A DNA stretch of 64,000 nucleotides, from positions 11,413,001-11,477,000 of the forward strand of contig NC_065425.1 in assembly GCF_024362695.1 (NCBI RefSeq), in the 5' to 3' direction. Below are positions 25,901 through 32,898 of the stretch, one piece after another; the stretch's first letter is position 1, and the number at the start of each line of letters is the position of its first letter. This DNA comes from Pectinophora gossypiella. Taxonomy: Eukaryota; Arthropoda; Insecta; Lepidoptera; Gelechiidae. Position numbers and translations under genes: made by a program. The notes below the pieces were generated by a model, which was not told where the DNA came from, searched no databases, and was given only the letters and a program-made list of their open reading frames with translations.

Positions 25901-28900
25901 AGCAAACGTGACCAACCCCACAGAGGGATACACGCCTATTACTGGTTTCAGGGGACGTTGTGGAATTGTCGAAAGTTGCTTTTAACCATGATATCGGAAT
26001 TCTATGCAGGGCTCCGTTCCAATTCGTACTAAAAGTGCCTTTATTAAGCGTCAGTCATTGTTAAGGTACCTAATGTATCTTTTTTTCAGTCTCTCGATTT
26101 CTGCCTTGTATTGGACTTGACCAACAATCTAAATAGCCGGAGTTCAATTTTCGAATGAGTCAATTTTGAAAACAATGATGATTCATTTTTTTTCTGAACT
26201 GACTTCTTGTGTTGTGTCCTACCCTCATTACTATAAGGACTATATCTACTCACTTATATGCATTTACTAATGTTAGTAAATTTAAAATGTAGGTACTGAA
26301 ATGGTTTTCGCTTTGTTTTCAAGCAGACAATGACATTAATAATGGATTCCTGCCATATGGTAAATATCTACGTGTTCTAATTACTACTTTAAAAAACATT
26401 ATGGTTAGAATTACAATTCATTAAGTCTCCCACTTTTTGAAAGCTTTTTAGTACTTATAAACTTTCTTTTTTTTCTTTAATCCACATAACAGCTTCCATC
26501 TTACTTGTAAAAAAAAAACACCAATCGCATTTGTTACAATTTACCTAATTATGCAAGGGCTGGACTTCCAGTCTTCCAGGCAGTAAACCAATCGGGCTTT
26601 GACAAAAACTTTGGCATTATATTGTGCATGACAGAATTACAAAACACCATTTCAGACAACTAGAACAGAATTTCACTATTGACAAACGCGACGTCAAGTC
26701 ACTCACTGTAAACTGACTCACTCGTTAGACTCAATGTAGCGGGAATTGCTATCAACATCAAAATTCTAACGTTCCAGGTCATCCATCATGGGGCATCGCG
26801 TGGTATATCAACGATATGCTCATCCCAGAGATATACGTGGAGCGAGGCAAGACATACACCTTCGTCGTTGAAGGAGGAGACGATAGGACCAACCCTGCTA
26901 AGTGAGTTCTAAATGATTGCAAAAAATTAAATATTACTTGTAGTATCTGTTGTCTAAGCTTTTCATAAAAAAAAACACTTCTAAATTTTGTTCAAGAAAA
27001 ATCTAGTTTAATTATATTTTAAATTTAAAGGAACGTTTATTGAGAATTAAAACTTTAAATGGCATTATTTTTCACATCGTGAGGAAACCCACATTCCCGA
27101 GAAATGCATTTTCGGAGGTATGTGACCTAACCTGTATTAGGCTGTTTGCAAAGTAAGGCAGGCAGTCGCTTCTATAAAAAACTGGACTTGTCAAATAAGC
27201 GGTTACGTAAGCGGATCCTGTGGAAAACGGAATAATGAAATGGCATACATTTTTAATTCCTGATACTCGCGTACTTATAATATATTTTTCTGATAATCTT
27301 TACGAAACACAAATTTGCGAGGTGTTCGATTTTTTTACGAGAAGTACGTACCTAATAATTCCTAATTGGATGGTAGCTTACAAGCACTCAGAAGACAACA
27401 TGCAAACACTATTTATATGGAGTTTTACGATGAATATACTGACACCAGGGTTGCTGAAGTCGATCATTGGTCTCACAACCCACACAAGAGAATGTATCTT
27501 CAGAAGTTATCTCCTACCGACTGGTGGGTCGGAGGACATCGAATTACGGGCCTTTATCCATATGTCGTTGCTTCCAGATTCCACCCGTTTTACATCAGCG
27601 ACTCCCCAGAAGGCGGGTTCGGCCAGAAGAAAGAGGAAGACCAGAGGAAGCAACGGGTGTTCGCCGGAGTCGCTTACGACAACGAGCAGTACCCGTATCC
27701 CACAGCCGGTAGGACATACTATGAACTTCTCTGACATCTAATTTAAAACTGCTCCGAACTTTATAGATTACATGGCATAATAAGACAAGGTATTTATACA
27801 TTGTTTAAAGTTTACGCGGATATGATTATAATTAAAACACATAATAACGGGTTCTTACTGCGTTTGAATCAGGGATATGACACTCCCGATATTTCGACAC
27901 TGTTGCAAGTGCCATGATCACGGGATGACTAAGTATGATATCATGATATCGCGAGTCTCATATCCCTGATTCAAACGCGGTAAGAACCCGTTATTATGTG
28001 TTTTAATTAAGACAAGGTACTTTCGTTTCATTATGAGCAAAACTCTCCAGACACGCCATACATTACTCGTGTGCTGCCTACTAACGCGTATGTTCTGCGA
28101 GACACAGTTTACGCTGCGCGCTCTCCCCCTTACTCCTTAGCGGCTTACAGCCATTTAAGACTAAAGTATGATCCAGAGGAGGTGAGGTTTGCGCCCAATA
28201 CGAATTGGTGCGGGGCGGAGAGTTACTGTTTTATACGTAGCATTTATTATTTATTCTACAGATAGCAACGCTGACGTGATCAAAACGTTCTAAGGACAAT
28301 TTTATAGAAATATTTCTTACTTCGCAGTAGAGCAGTGTGGTGGATTATGCTTCATAATCATTCATTTATTTTCCAGTGGGCCGTTACTGCGAGTGGACCC
28401 ACAAGACCATAGACCAGGCGTCTACATCGGAGACCTTCGAGGATTACATGAAGACGCTCCAGCTGGAGTGCAATGAAGGTGAACCCGCCATTTTGAATTG
28501 GACTGTCGCGCACGAGACGCCTGACTTGGTGTACTATCAGGTGAGAATATCGTCTTCTTATTTATATTCTGCAATCTGCATGTCGATGTCTAGTTATGTT
28601 CTTTGGGACTTAAGTGTTAACCTAACCGTTCTTAAAGCTTTCCGGTTAGTATCATCTAACTAAATTAATTAATGATTAAGTTAAGTAGTTACCTACTTAT
28701 AAAATAACGTGACAGGTAGATAGGTAAGTAAGTACTTACCTGTAAAACTTCTACACTCTATGCACCATCACAACACGACATTACTAACTTATTTTCCTTC
28801 AAATTGCAGTGCTACACACACAATAATCTCGGCTGGAAGATCCACGTGGTGGACCCTGGGACTCCCATTCCGTTTCCGATCGATCAACGAGCAGGTTTGA

Positions 28901-28983
28901 GCTCCGCAACTATTTTCCCGCCACTTACAACATTCGCCATCTTGACACTTTTGACAGCTCTCCGCAATGTAGTCGAGAGATAA
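1173..28983 (+). CDS. knk: Knickkopf/Skeletor-family protein (DM13-DM13-DOMON-cupredoxin), 5' end outside window
   Basis: Exons, phase-continuous with GT/AG borders: 1173-1404, 5701-5812, 13111-13329, 14217-14417, optional 17038-17058, 17755-17847, 23964-24094, 24479-24591, 24918-25126, 25426-25567, 26778-26901, 27578-27708, 28377-28540, 28810-28983. Together they give 687 visible residues and a TAA stop, close to the roughly 700 residues usual for Knk. The first four exons form two DM13 domains, each with a YDG.GPDAYFWVG core and a WxxVWC strand. Exons 17755-25567 form a DOMON domain (QYMAFGISG, LGADVVVAFWD, acidic Cys loop). Exons 26778-28983 form a cupredoxin-like domain (WYINDMLIPEIYVERGKTY, HPFYISDSPEGGFG, YYQCYTHNNLGWKIHVVD). 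The C-terminus is a short hydrophobic tail after a small-residue site, as in a GPI signal. Skeletor continues well beyond this domain, so Knk is preferred. Known role of Knk: extracellular, protects and organises cuticle chitin. The signal-peptide exon is not visible. Family call very secure; Knk versus a short Skeletor paralogue is inference. Confidence 0.85.
1558..1905 (+). repeat. Bm1-like tRNA-derived SINE
   Basis: Has an A-box-like GTGGTAGCCCAGTTGGAAG and a B-box-like AGATTTGAATCCCAGC, then GCGGTGAAGGAAAACATCAC, GAGGAAACCCACATTCC, ACCTGTATTGGGCTGG and CAAATCTTCAGATTAGGTAA. Other partial copies: 27075-27225, 39285-39475, 12285-12360 and 12483-12540 (plus), 1-250 and about 59035-59150 (minus). 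Confidence 0.75.
2603..2957 (+). repeat. Full-length tRNA-headed SINE with 10-bp target duplication
   Basis: The 10-bp sequence TATTTAGGAA occurs at 2603-2612 and 2948-2957. Between them lies a SINE with A box (TGGTCTAGTGGTTAGAG), B box (GGTTCGATTCC, about 2665), a central domain at 2769-2807 (CCGTGCTTCGGAGGGCACGT...), a CCCAGCAGTGGGACGTATAT motif and a (TTATG)n tail. The head resembles a Glu/Asp-type tRNA. The perfect duplication suggests a fairly recent insertion. Confidence 0.85.
3036..3262 (+). repeat. 5'-truncated LINE 3' end
   Basis: Translates as a LINE reverse-transcriptase C-terminus: GRPRRTYDDQIGDVLRKGL, then MKRLMNVEEAREVCQ, then WNSIVSAYSGGK and a stop, followed by a short TATG-type tail. 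Only this last part of the element is present. Related decayed ends: 12590-12800 (plus), 960-1075 and 4683-4790 (minus). Confidence 0.7.
4424..4560 (+). repeat. Half of a palindromic MITE (GGCGGATAAGAAAATGAC family)
   Basis: Matches the right arms of the fuller copies at 46431-46790 and 56850-57170, including TTTTCGGCGGATAAGAAAAT, the ataacttaaaataaaatt arm and the GGAATTAGCACCATTG end. The left arm is missing here. Confidence 0.6.
4887..4926. repeat. (GT)n microsatellite
   Basis: About 20 uninterrupted GT dinucleotides, followed by a TATTTTGTATTGTATTGTAA stretch. Confidence 0.95.
7044..7333 (+). repeat. tRNA-headed SINE with 11-bp target duplication
   Basis: ACCACAGAGGT at 7044-7054 and 7323-7333 brackets a SINE with A box TGGTCTAGTGGTTGAGCG, B box AGTTCGAATCC, a shortened central domain (ATCCGTGCTTTGGAAAGCAC) and a 3' half ending in GGTAATCCACCTCA. 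Shares head and centre with the SINE at 2603-2957 but has a different 3' half. Related 3' parts: 8030-8190, 17105-17250, 32205-32400, 35375-35530, 63760-63850. Confidence 0.8.
7497..8896 (-). CDS. Pcmt: Protein-L-isoaspartate (D-aspartate) O-methyltransferase
   Basis: Two exons on the minus strand: 8896-8374 (ATG at 8896, donor GTACGT) and 7873-7497 (acceptor ttttcag, TAA at 7499-7497). They join in phase to 299 residues. The enzyme methylates isoaspartyl residues with S-adenosylmethionine so that damaged proteins can be repaired. Visible PCMT signatures: WRSDGKTNVDLVQ, RKNYCP, YKATISAPHMHAYALELL, SAM-binding motif I LDIGSGSGY, then YNAIHIGATIP, LKPGGRLVAPIG and the C-terminal LMGVMFVPLTDK. 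Odd: about 70 extra N-terminal residues precede the usual start, including a hydrophobic run (ICFILALLV). No Met lies at the canonical site, where the residue is V, so the long start is chosen. The extension may act as a signal anchor. The gene sits wholly inside an intron of the opposite-strand knk-like gene. An AATAAA (minus strand, near 7417-7422) follows the stop. Confidence 0.92.
10105..11600 (-). mobile_element. 5'-truncated non-LTR retrotransposon (LINE) with (ATTC)n tail
   Basis: The minus-strand element keeps a long open reverse-transcriptase frame and a 3' UTR and ends in ATTC repeats (plus strand 10105-10120). The endonuclease and the start of RT are missing. The 5' break falls near a TACGTA repeat at about 11590-11605. 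The frame has no internal stop, so the copy is young or was recently active. Confidence 0.85.
10254..11564 (-). CDS. LINE reverse transcriptase, C-terminal 436 residues (truncated)
   Basis: Contains RT signatures in order: NYRPISLATVIAKVLDSLL, LQFGFRPGLSTETAIL, AAFLDLSKAFDLV (motif A), GVRQGGLSSPGLFNLYIN (motif B), ISYADDMVLL (motif C, YADD catalytic pair), FKYLGHIL, and a C-terminal region ending VKPGYGVRR. The frame is also open upstream of the first Met (IEHLQNAGV...), so this Met is not the native start; the native protein would begin with an endonuclease domain now missing. Exact clade uncertain; the 3' ATTC repeats and QFGFR/GGLSSP signatures suggest a CR1/Jockey-group element. Not a host gene. 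Confidence 0.9.
   Translation of the reverse strand: MHLPRVLAMFYTFCIRHTYLPEDLMKTIVVPIVKNGTGDVSDRCNYRPISLATVIAKVLDSLLDQYLGGYLKLNDLQFGFRPGLSTETAILTLKQTVKYYTDRRTPVYAAFLDLSKAFDLVSYDVLWRKLCEVGLPNELTNVFRFWYLHQTNHVRWSDSLSDGYRLECGVRQGGLSSPGLFNLYINRLIEELSGANVGCSIDGKFINNISYADDMVLLGPSVSALRKLLSVCESYAESHGLIYNVKKSELLVFKAGTKKPSYVPPVTLRGIALNRVSQFKYLGHILTEDLTDDMDMERERRALAVRCNMLARRFARCSIDVKITLFKAYCQSFYTCSLWVRYTHKTFNALRIQYNNAFRILLGLPRFCSASGMFAEAHTDGFHAIVRKRVASIMRRVRGSPSIVLKVLCDRPDCPIWAYWTDLHIIPVKPGYGVRR
12830..13070 (-). repeat. tRNA-headed SINE, minus strand
   Basis: On the minus strand the head reads CTGTGGCTCTGTGGTTCACT (A box) and CACCGGTTCGAAACC (B box). The 3' part has ACACAGTTGGGTTGATCATT, ATAGATGGCGATACGGC and CGGTGAGGTGTGGGTACTAC. 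Partial copies of the same 3' part lie at 9955-10080, 17450-17525, 34310-34380, 34985-35105 and 36835-36930, all in the same orientation. Confidence 0.65.
13371..13494. repeat. Hairpin MITE in the knk intron
   Basis: Arms TTTTCAGAAAGTGAATGTAT and TACAAATTCACTTTCTGAAA are near-perfect inverted repeats of about 40 bp, with GGTTGGTG/AACAACC at the ends. It starts 40 bp after the donor of exon 13111-13329. At 13500-13640 a LINE 3' end follows (ends TTTGAATAAATGATTCTGTC), also seen at 57431-57565. Confidence 0.7.
14956..15117. repeat. Inverted-repeat element
   Basis: Left arm TGACATTGTAACTAATACTG then AGGGGGGTGATTCA, right arm TGAATCACCCCCATCAGTAT then TCGTTAAGATGTCA. A half copy is at 63875-63962, and a GTCACTAACACCCTGTATAT end at 32180-32200. 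Confidence 0.65.
15257..15361 (+). CDS. Candidate alternative terminal exon of the knk-like gene (DM13-only isoform)
   Basis: A strong acceptor (ccatatttcttttcag) is followed in phase 0, matching the preceding DM13 exon, by 34 codons (GKRKPKRPSAI to FSFDWFP) and a TAA. Joining 14417 to 15257 would yield a short secreted protein with both DM13 domains and a basic, aromatic tail but no DOMON domain. Skeletor/Knk-family genes in other insects are known to make shortened isoforms. No downstream donor in this frame is used. Could be chance; needs transcript support. Confidence 0.35.
   Translation, partial: GKRKPKRPSAIKSQRLIVPPKYVTPSWFSFDWFP
15961..16108. mobile_element. Mariner-like MITE (copy 1 of 3)
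   Basis: About 145 bp with inverted ends GTACAGTCATGAGCAATATA and TAATGCTCGTGATCGTAC; a TA dinucleotide lies at each end, as expected for Tc1/mariner. Other copies: 56009-56153 (opposite orientation) and 58583-58722. No coding capacity. Confidence 0.7.
17038..17058 (+). CDS. Candidate 21-nt micro-exon of the knk-like gene
   Basis: A pyrimidine-rich acceptor (ttgctttacag) and a consensus donor (gtaagtacc) bracket 21 bases that read PAWWYNP. They keep phase 0 between the second DM13 exon (ends 14417) and the DOMON-entry exon (starts 17755). The peptide would fall in the linker between DM13 and DOMON. The gene stays open with or without it. Inferred from splice signals and phase only. Confidence 0.5.
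18524..18608. repeat. Hairpin MITE, family H, decayed copy
   Basis: Arms CCACATTGAAGCAATTCATC and GATGAATTGGTTGTGTGG surround a shortened centre. The family is described at 37640-37793. A tRNA-like B box (GGGTTCGATTCTC, 18456-18468) from another SINE precedes it. Confidence 0.6.
19542..21499 (+). pseudogene. piggyBac-derived protein: acidic N-terminus, 12x Pro-rich repeat, C-terminal Zn-finger; no DDE core, one in-frame stop
   Basis: Exon 19542-19643 (MESKRKSKKRRPKGKDKN...) joins in phase 0 through a gtaagt donor and a ctgcag acceptor to 19982-21499. A 5' leader intron at 19475-19541 also looks real. The second exon reads: acidic region typical of piggyBac N-termini (EYGSDEEYDPASDDSDSS), a TAA at 20300-20302, then the same frame open again through twelve 17-residue repeats (SPASPPPPDPVEAERND, about 20526-21137). 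It ends with a cysteine-rich finger (CKLCTKKKIRK...CKGCDDKPALCALCFEEWH, 21388-21481). That finger is the DNA-end-binding domain of piggyBac transposases. The whole RNase-H-like DDE domain between GPGTTVIDVF and the finger is missing. As it stands the protein would stop after the acidic region; upstream-codon readthrough or use of the ATG at 20498 is conceivable. Could be an internally deleted relic or a former repressor-like gene. Confidence 0.75.
20526..21137 (+). repeat. In-frame 51-bp minisatellite, 12 units
   Basis: Twelve units of 51 bp (GCGTCGCCGCCGCCACCGGA at the start of a typical unit) encode SPASPPPPDPVEAERND with few changes (A/G/V, P/L/S, D/N). Because 51 is divisible by 3, most other frames across it are also open, which produces long meaningless ORFs on both strands. 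Confidence 0.95.
21900..22565. repeat. Phased palindromic array (about 73-bp period) in the right arm of the piggyBac-like element
   Basis: Core units start at 22037, 22111, 22181, 22254, 22325, 22399, 22472 and about 22546, so steps are 70-74 bp. Best cores read AACGTATATATACGTTGACG and AACGTATGTATACGTTGACG, followed by a second ACGTT about 10 bp on. Weaker copies lie at 21901 and 21977. Alternate spacers resemble each other, so there is also a dimeric period of about 143-145 bp. Likely transposase-binding sites. Confidence 0.8.
23047..23209. repeat. Hairpin MITE, family H, within a larger hairpin
   Basis: Arms CCCGGGGGCTTAAAAAGGCC / GGCGTTTTTAAGCCCCCGGG with the inner GAAGCAATTCATC arm. 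Inverted similarity continues outside the MITE (TTCCGCAGAACATAAGGAAA to the left; its complement with one mismatch to the right). Confidence 0.75.
25238..25295 (+). pseudogene. Degenerate copy of the end of exon 24918-25126
   Basis: The stretch from cccttcatccatactaccag through a gtaggt pseudo-donor matches the last 50 bases of the preceding exon and the start of its intron, with scattered substitutions. One of them creates a TAA in the former reading frame. It lies in the intron between that exon and exon 25426-25567. No usable acceptor precedes it, so it reads as a decayed partial duplication. Confidence 0.55.
25568..26777 (+). other. Intron of the knk-like gene
   Basis: Apart from the decayed exon copy at 25885-25985, nothing recognisable. 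AT-rich, with T-runs near 26460-26500. Confidence 0.6.
25885..25985 (+). pseudogene. Degenerate copy of exon 25426-25567 and its donor side
   Basis: The bases reading GCAAACGTGACCAACCCCAC, then ggatacacgcctattactgg, match the middle and the very end of exon 25426-25567 (VTNLT ... GYTPITG). The GC-rich centre is missing. Similarity continues about 50 bases into the intron (aggggacgttgt..., tgtcgaaa). It lies in the intron after the real exon and lacks an acceptor. A decayed tandem duplicate is the simplest reading. Confidence 0.55.
27831..28007. mobile_element. Foldback MITE in the knk intron
   Basis: Ends ATTAAAACACATAATAACGG and CCGTTATTATGTGTTTTAAT are perfect inverted complements, and the arms continue for about 50 bp (GGTTCTTAC.GCGTTTGAATC, AGGGATATGA). 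A 12-bp direct repeat TAAGACAAGGTA lies about 40 bp to the left (27780) and directly at the right edge (28008). No coding capacity. Confidence 0.8.
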
Positions 28984-31900
28984 GAATGCGTTCAGTTTAC
29001 GCGAGCTCTGCTTCAAGAAAAATTTCAATCGCTCAAATTGTAACAATAAAAAATATATATAATTTACGACAATAATTAAAAGATTTGTATTTATAACGAT
29101 TAAACTTTTTTAGAAGTCTGTGTCAAATCCATAAATTACCATCGGAAAAAGGGATACCACAACTTTTTTTTCTACCAAATGGTAGATTTTGTAATTCTTT
29201 GATAAATTTTACTGAATATTTTTGGATGATTTTGTTAAATTATTTTCTTATTTTTATAATAAGAGCGAAGATTGTGATAATGTTTGTTGGAAAAATGAGA
29301 TGGCAGAGCTCGGTTTGTATTGTACAGGTTTATCAAATTGGATAAAAACATAAGTCAATCTACATGATATCAATTTCATATCAGTCATTTTAAAATGCGT
29401 TTGAGCATCTATCTTTACATTCTATACAATCAGTGAAATGAAATACTTACTTCTGTGGGTGATTCTACTGAACTAAATGAATGAGTAAGCGCACGGATTT
29501 AAATGGACTTGATTTTTGGTAAGTTGAGAATGTTTTTTTTTTATAAAAACATAGGTACTGACGTACCGTACCTTTGGCTTCATGAGTAATAATAAAACAT
29601 TTCAACAAAGTCCGTATTCTATATTGTAAATTGAGGCCATAGGTTATTTCTAACATTTTGAATATTAAAAATATATATTATTATTATGTATACTTATATA
29701 TGGAATTGACTGAGAAGCCACTGGCTCACTCAGGGTTTGAAGTTTTTATAGTATCTACGTATAAAAAACTTCGTTCCACAAAAATGTATGGAAACATTGA
29801 CAATAAAAAGCGTAATTAATTAAAATTAGTTAATTTTATAGATTTACATTCGTGAGTCGAGACGTCCTAGCAGTATGCTTGACAATAAAATTGTTATAGA
29901 ATTATAAAGTTTTCCTATTATTGTAATACGTATTAGACGTTTAGCATTTTCATATTTGTTTCTGAAAAATGAAATAAAAAATATTAGAATACGAAACCAT
30001 AAGCTCAGACATAAATACAATTTTCTTATATACTTAGATTTTTAAGTAAATTTGTAATAATTTACAGTTAAAAATATTTTGCAAGTTAAGAATGAAGTTT
30101 GGAACTAATGACAATAAAATACATTGGTCTGTAAGGTATTGGATAAGATAAGAGAAGATGTGAATTACGAATGACAATAAGGCAATACATTAAGCAAGTA
30201 TTTTGTACCTTTTTTTTAATATTTAATAACCGTTGGCTTTTGCCATAGTGTCGTAATAGCAAATAATAATTAATAGAGCAAATAATTATTAAATTATTCA
30301 TTATACATTAATTTACAAAAATGTACCCTTCCCAAATAAATAATGTATAAAGTGCTTTTGGAGAACTGGCTATGCTTCATGGGAGAAATATATTAAGAAA
30401 TGTTTTTGAGACGCACACAATTTTGTCAGGATCTGCCAGCTAGGTTTCTGATTGATATAATTTACTTTTAGTATCTATTGTATCTATCAAGCTTCCCTTA
30501 TTGAAACCGCTTCGGCTTTAAGTGAAAATTTAGATCGTAGGGTATTTCCAGATTACCATTCTTCCAATATATTTATGTTATGCTTTAAGTTAGTTTTCTG
30601 TTAATGTTCACTACTATTAGAAGTGTACTAATATTATCGAATGTTAAAATTGACAATAAAATTCAATTTCCAAAGTATTATACTATACTTGTTGAGTGTT
30701 ACTATGACAATAATGGTTAGATCCAAAATACCTTTACTAAAAACAAGTTTCTGAAATTTTTATGCATTATATCGTAATTTTAGGGAAATGATAAACTAGT
30801 GAGTAATATACTAAATTAATTTTACACTTTGTAGCTGTAGATGTTGATGCACAAATTTCTGTTATAAAGTAAGAATTTTATTAGAAGTTAACTATTGTAA
30901 AGTTATAGAACTTACAGCGTGCAATTACAATGGCCTGCGCTAGTTTCAATTCTTTTGGTGTGATTCTAATATAATATTCCAAAATAAATAAAATTCATGT
31001 AATATCAAGTATTTACAAAAGTTGATAGAGGTTTATATGTTTTGCACAAATAGTTTAATCGTATTATATCAAAACGATCAAATAGAACCGACGCATATCT
31101 AATAACAGTATCAGTTAATATTAAGTAGAAACCAACTGTATTTTCTTTACTCATTTTACAACATTTCATGTTGAGTACTACATACATTGTAAATATCAGA
31201 ATAATTGTATCACTTCGAAATGTTAAACGAAACTCAAAAAAGTGGTCGTAGGTACTTCCTTGCATTTTCAATTTTTACCTTATGTTCAACGAGTACTTAT
31301 TAGTACAAATTAATTACTGAACAAATAACTCCAAATAGGTCTAACAACGTAAGACAATAAAATGTTTCACTGGTGACAATACATTTAAAATTAAGATGTG
31401 ATTTTTATAGAATAAGTGTTCACCACGCAGTGCGTTTAAGTTTTTTGTAGAGATTTTGTTTGGATTTTGTCGTGTTACGTTACAGTGATATAATATTATT
31501 ATTGCAGTCGTATTGTCGTGTCTTTAGCTTATTTAATCGATTTTGAATTGTAAACTTGCAAAATTAAAAAGTAATTACAGCCATGATAATTTAAATGTAA
31601 ATAATATAAGTACCTATTTCGTTAGATATTTTTAGTTTTATATTCATACATTGCACAAATTTTCATGTATTCTTATATTTAAGTGATAGGTAAAATAGCA
31701 TTTACGGCTTTTTACAAACATTGTATATAAGTATAAATGTTTCTGATAAGGCAGTTTTTGTAAAAATGCAGTACTTAACTACAGTTTTCGACAATAAATC
31801 GCAGTTACTTTTGTGTAATTTATGATAACTTTGACAATAAAGACCTTTTCCTGAAGTAACAAAATATGTTTCATTTCTTGACTGTTCTCGTTTGTCATAG

Positions 31901-32898
31901 GTATCGTAGTTTAGAGACACTTAATTGTGAAAGTTTAAATAAATAAATAAATAAAATAAATAAAATCACCCTTCTCCCTCTATAGGTACTTAGTATTTTT
32001 GACCCTATCCATCCACCTATTAAAAGACATTTATAGTAAGGTGCTGGTGGTCTTAAAATATTTTTTATACATTTTGTAACCTGCCGACGTTCAAAGAATT
32101 ATAATTGTTATCAAGAACCGAAAAACTGAAAAAACCTCGGAAAATTAAAAGAACAAAACAAATAATGAATTTTACTATTACGTCACTAACACCCTGTATA
32201 TATGCCTGATTGTTCGAAAGTAAGATGATCCGTGCTTCGGAAGGCACGTTAAGCCGTTGTTGGTCCTCGGTTACTACTTACTGAAGTTAATTAGTAGTCG
32301 TTACATGAGCCATGTCAGGGACCTTTGGTGGCTCAATAGTAATTCAGTCATCAGGGATGATGGGGTTGATAATCCACTTCACAACCCACACGATAAAAGA
32401 AGATTTTTTTTTATCTTATTCAATATAAAATGGAATATTAAAGTAACATAATCACCACAGGCCTTTACATCTTTATCAGATGATTCAAACAGCGTTTCTG
32501 TGGCAGCTTTTAAAATGGCTGTAACATAATAACATAATATTATTTTAAAAATCCAAGTACTAAGTTTTTATTAGCTGATAAATAAATAAATAAATTAGCT
32601 GAGAAAAGTGAGAGTCCACTTTGGTATCTATAATTCTATAATAGTAGAAAATAAAATTAGAGGGTGGTCATACCAAACATTGCGGTCACTGACTCACGCT
32701 CCCTATTTCGTCTCTATTTGTTTTTATTTTTCAGTGTTTTCTATTGTTATTCAAGTGTACAGTGTTTTTAGTGATAAATAATTAAATTATGGACATATTT
32801 TTACAGTGATTTTTAATAGTTTTGAAGTAGGAAGTGAAACACCTGTGTTTGTGTGTTTGTTTCTTCACATCATTGTTTTTTGAGCATAAGGAGTTATT
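28984..32898. other. Intergenic region between the knk-like gene and the Star-like gene
   Basis: Starts with the probable knk 3' UTR and its AATAAA at 29045-29050. Then comes very AT-rich DNA with ten GACAATA motifs between 29797 and 31840 (most GACAATAAA), a partial SINE at 32205-32400, and the probable promoter and 5' UTR of the Star-like gene. No ORF with coding character. Confidence 0.7.
29045..29050 (+). terminator. Poly(A) signal of the knk-like gene
   Basis: First AATAAA after the TAA stop at 28981-28983, about 60 bp downstream, followed by AT-rich sequence. Confidence 0.6.

Noticed and set aside
27366..27734. Upstream extension of exon 27578-27708 as coding
   Set aside because: Bases 27430-27490 match a SINE 3' part (ACACCAGGGTTGCTGA, CACAACCCACAC), and a good acceptor lies at 27571-27577.
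28071..28265. 64-codon ORF between two knk exons
   Set aside because: No splice sites in phase and no family similarity; downstream exon joins directly to 27708.
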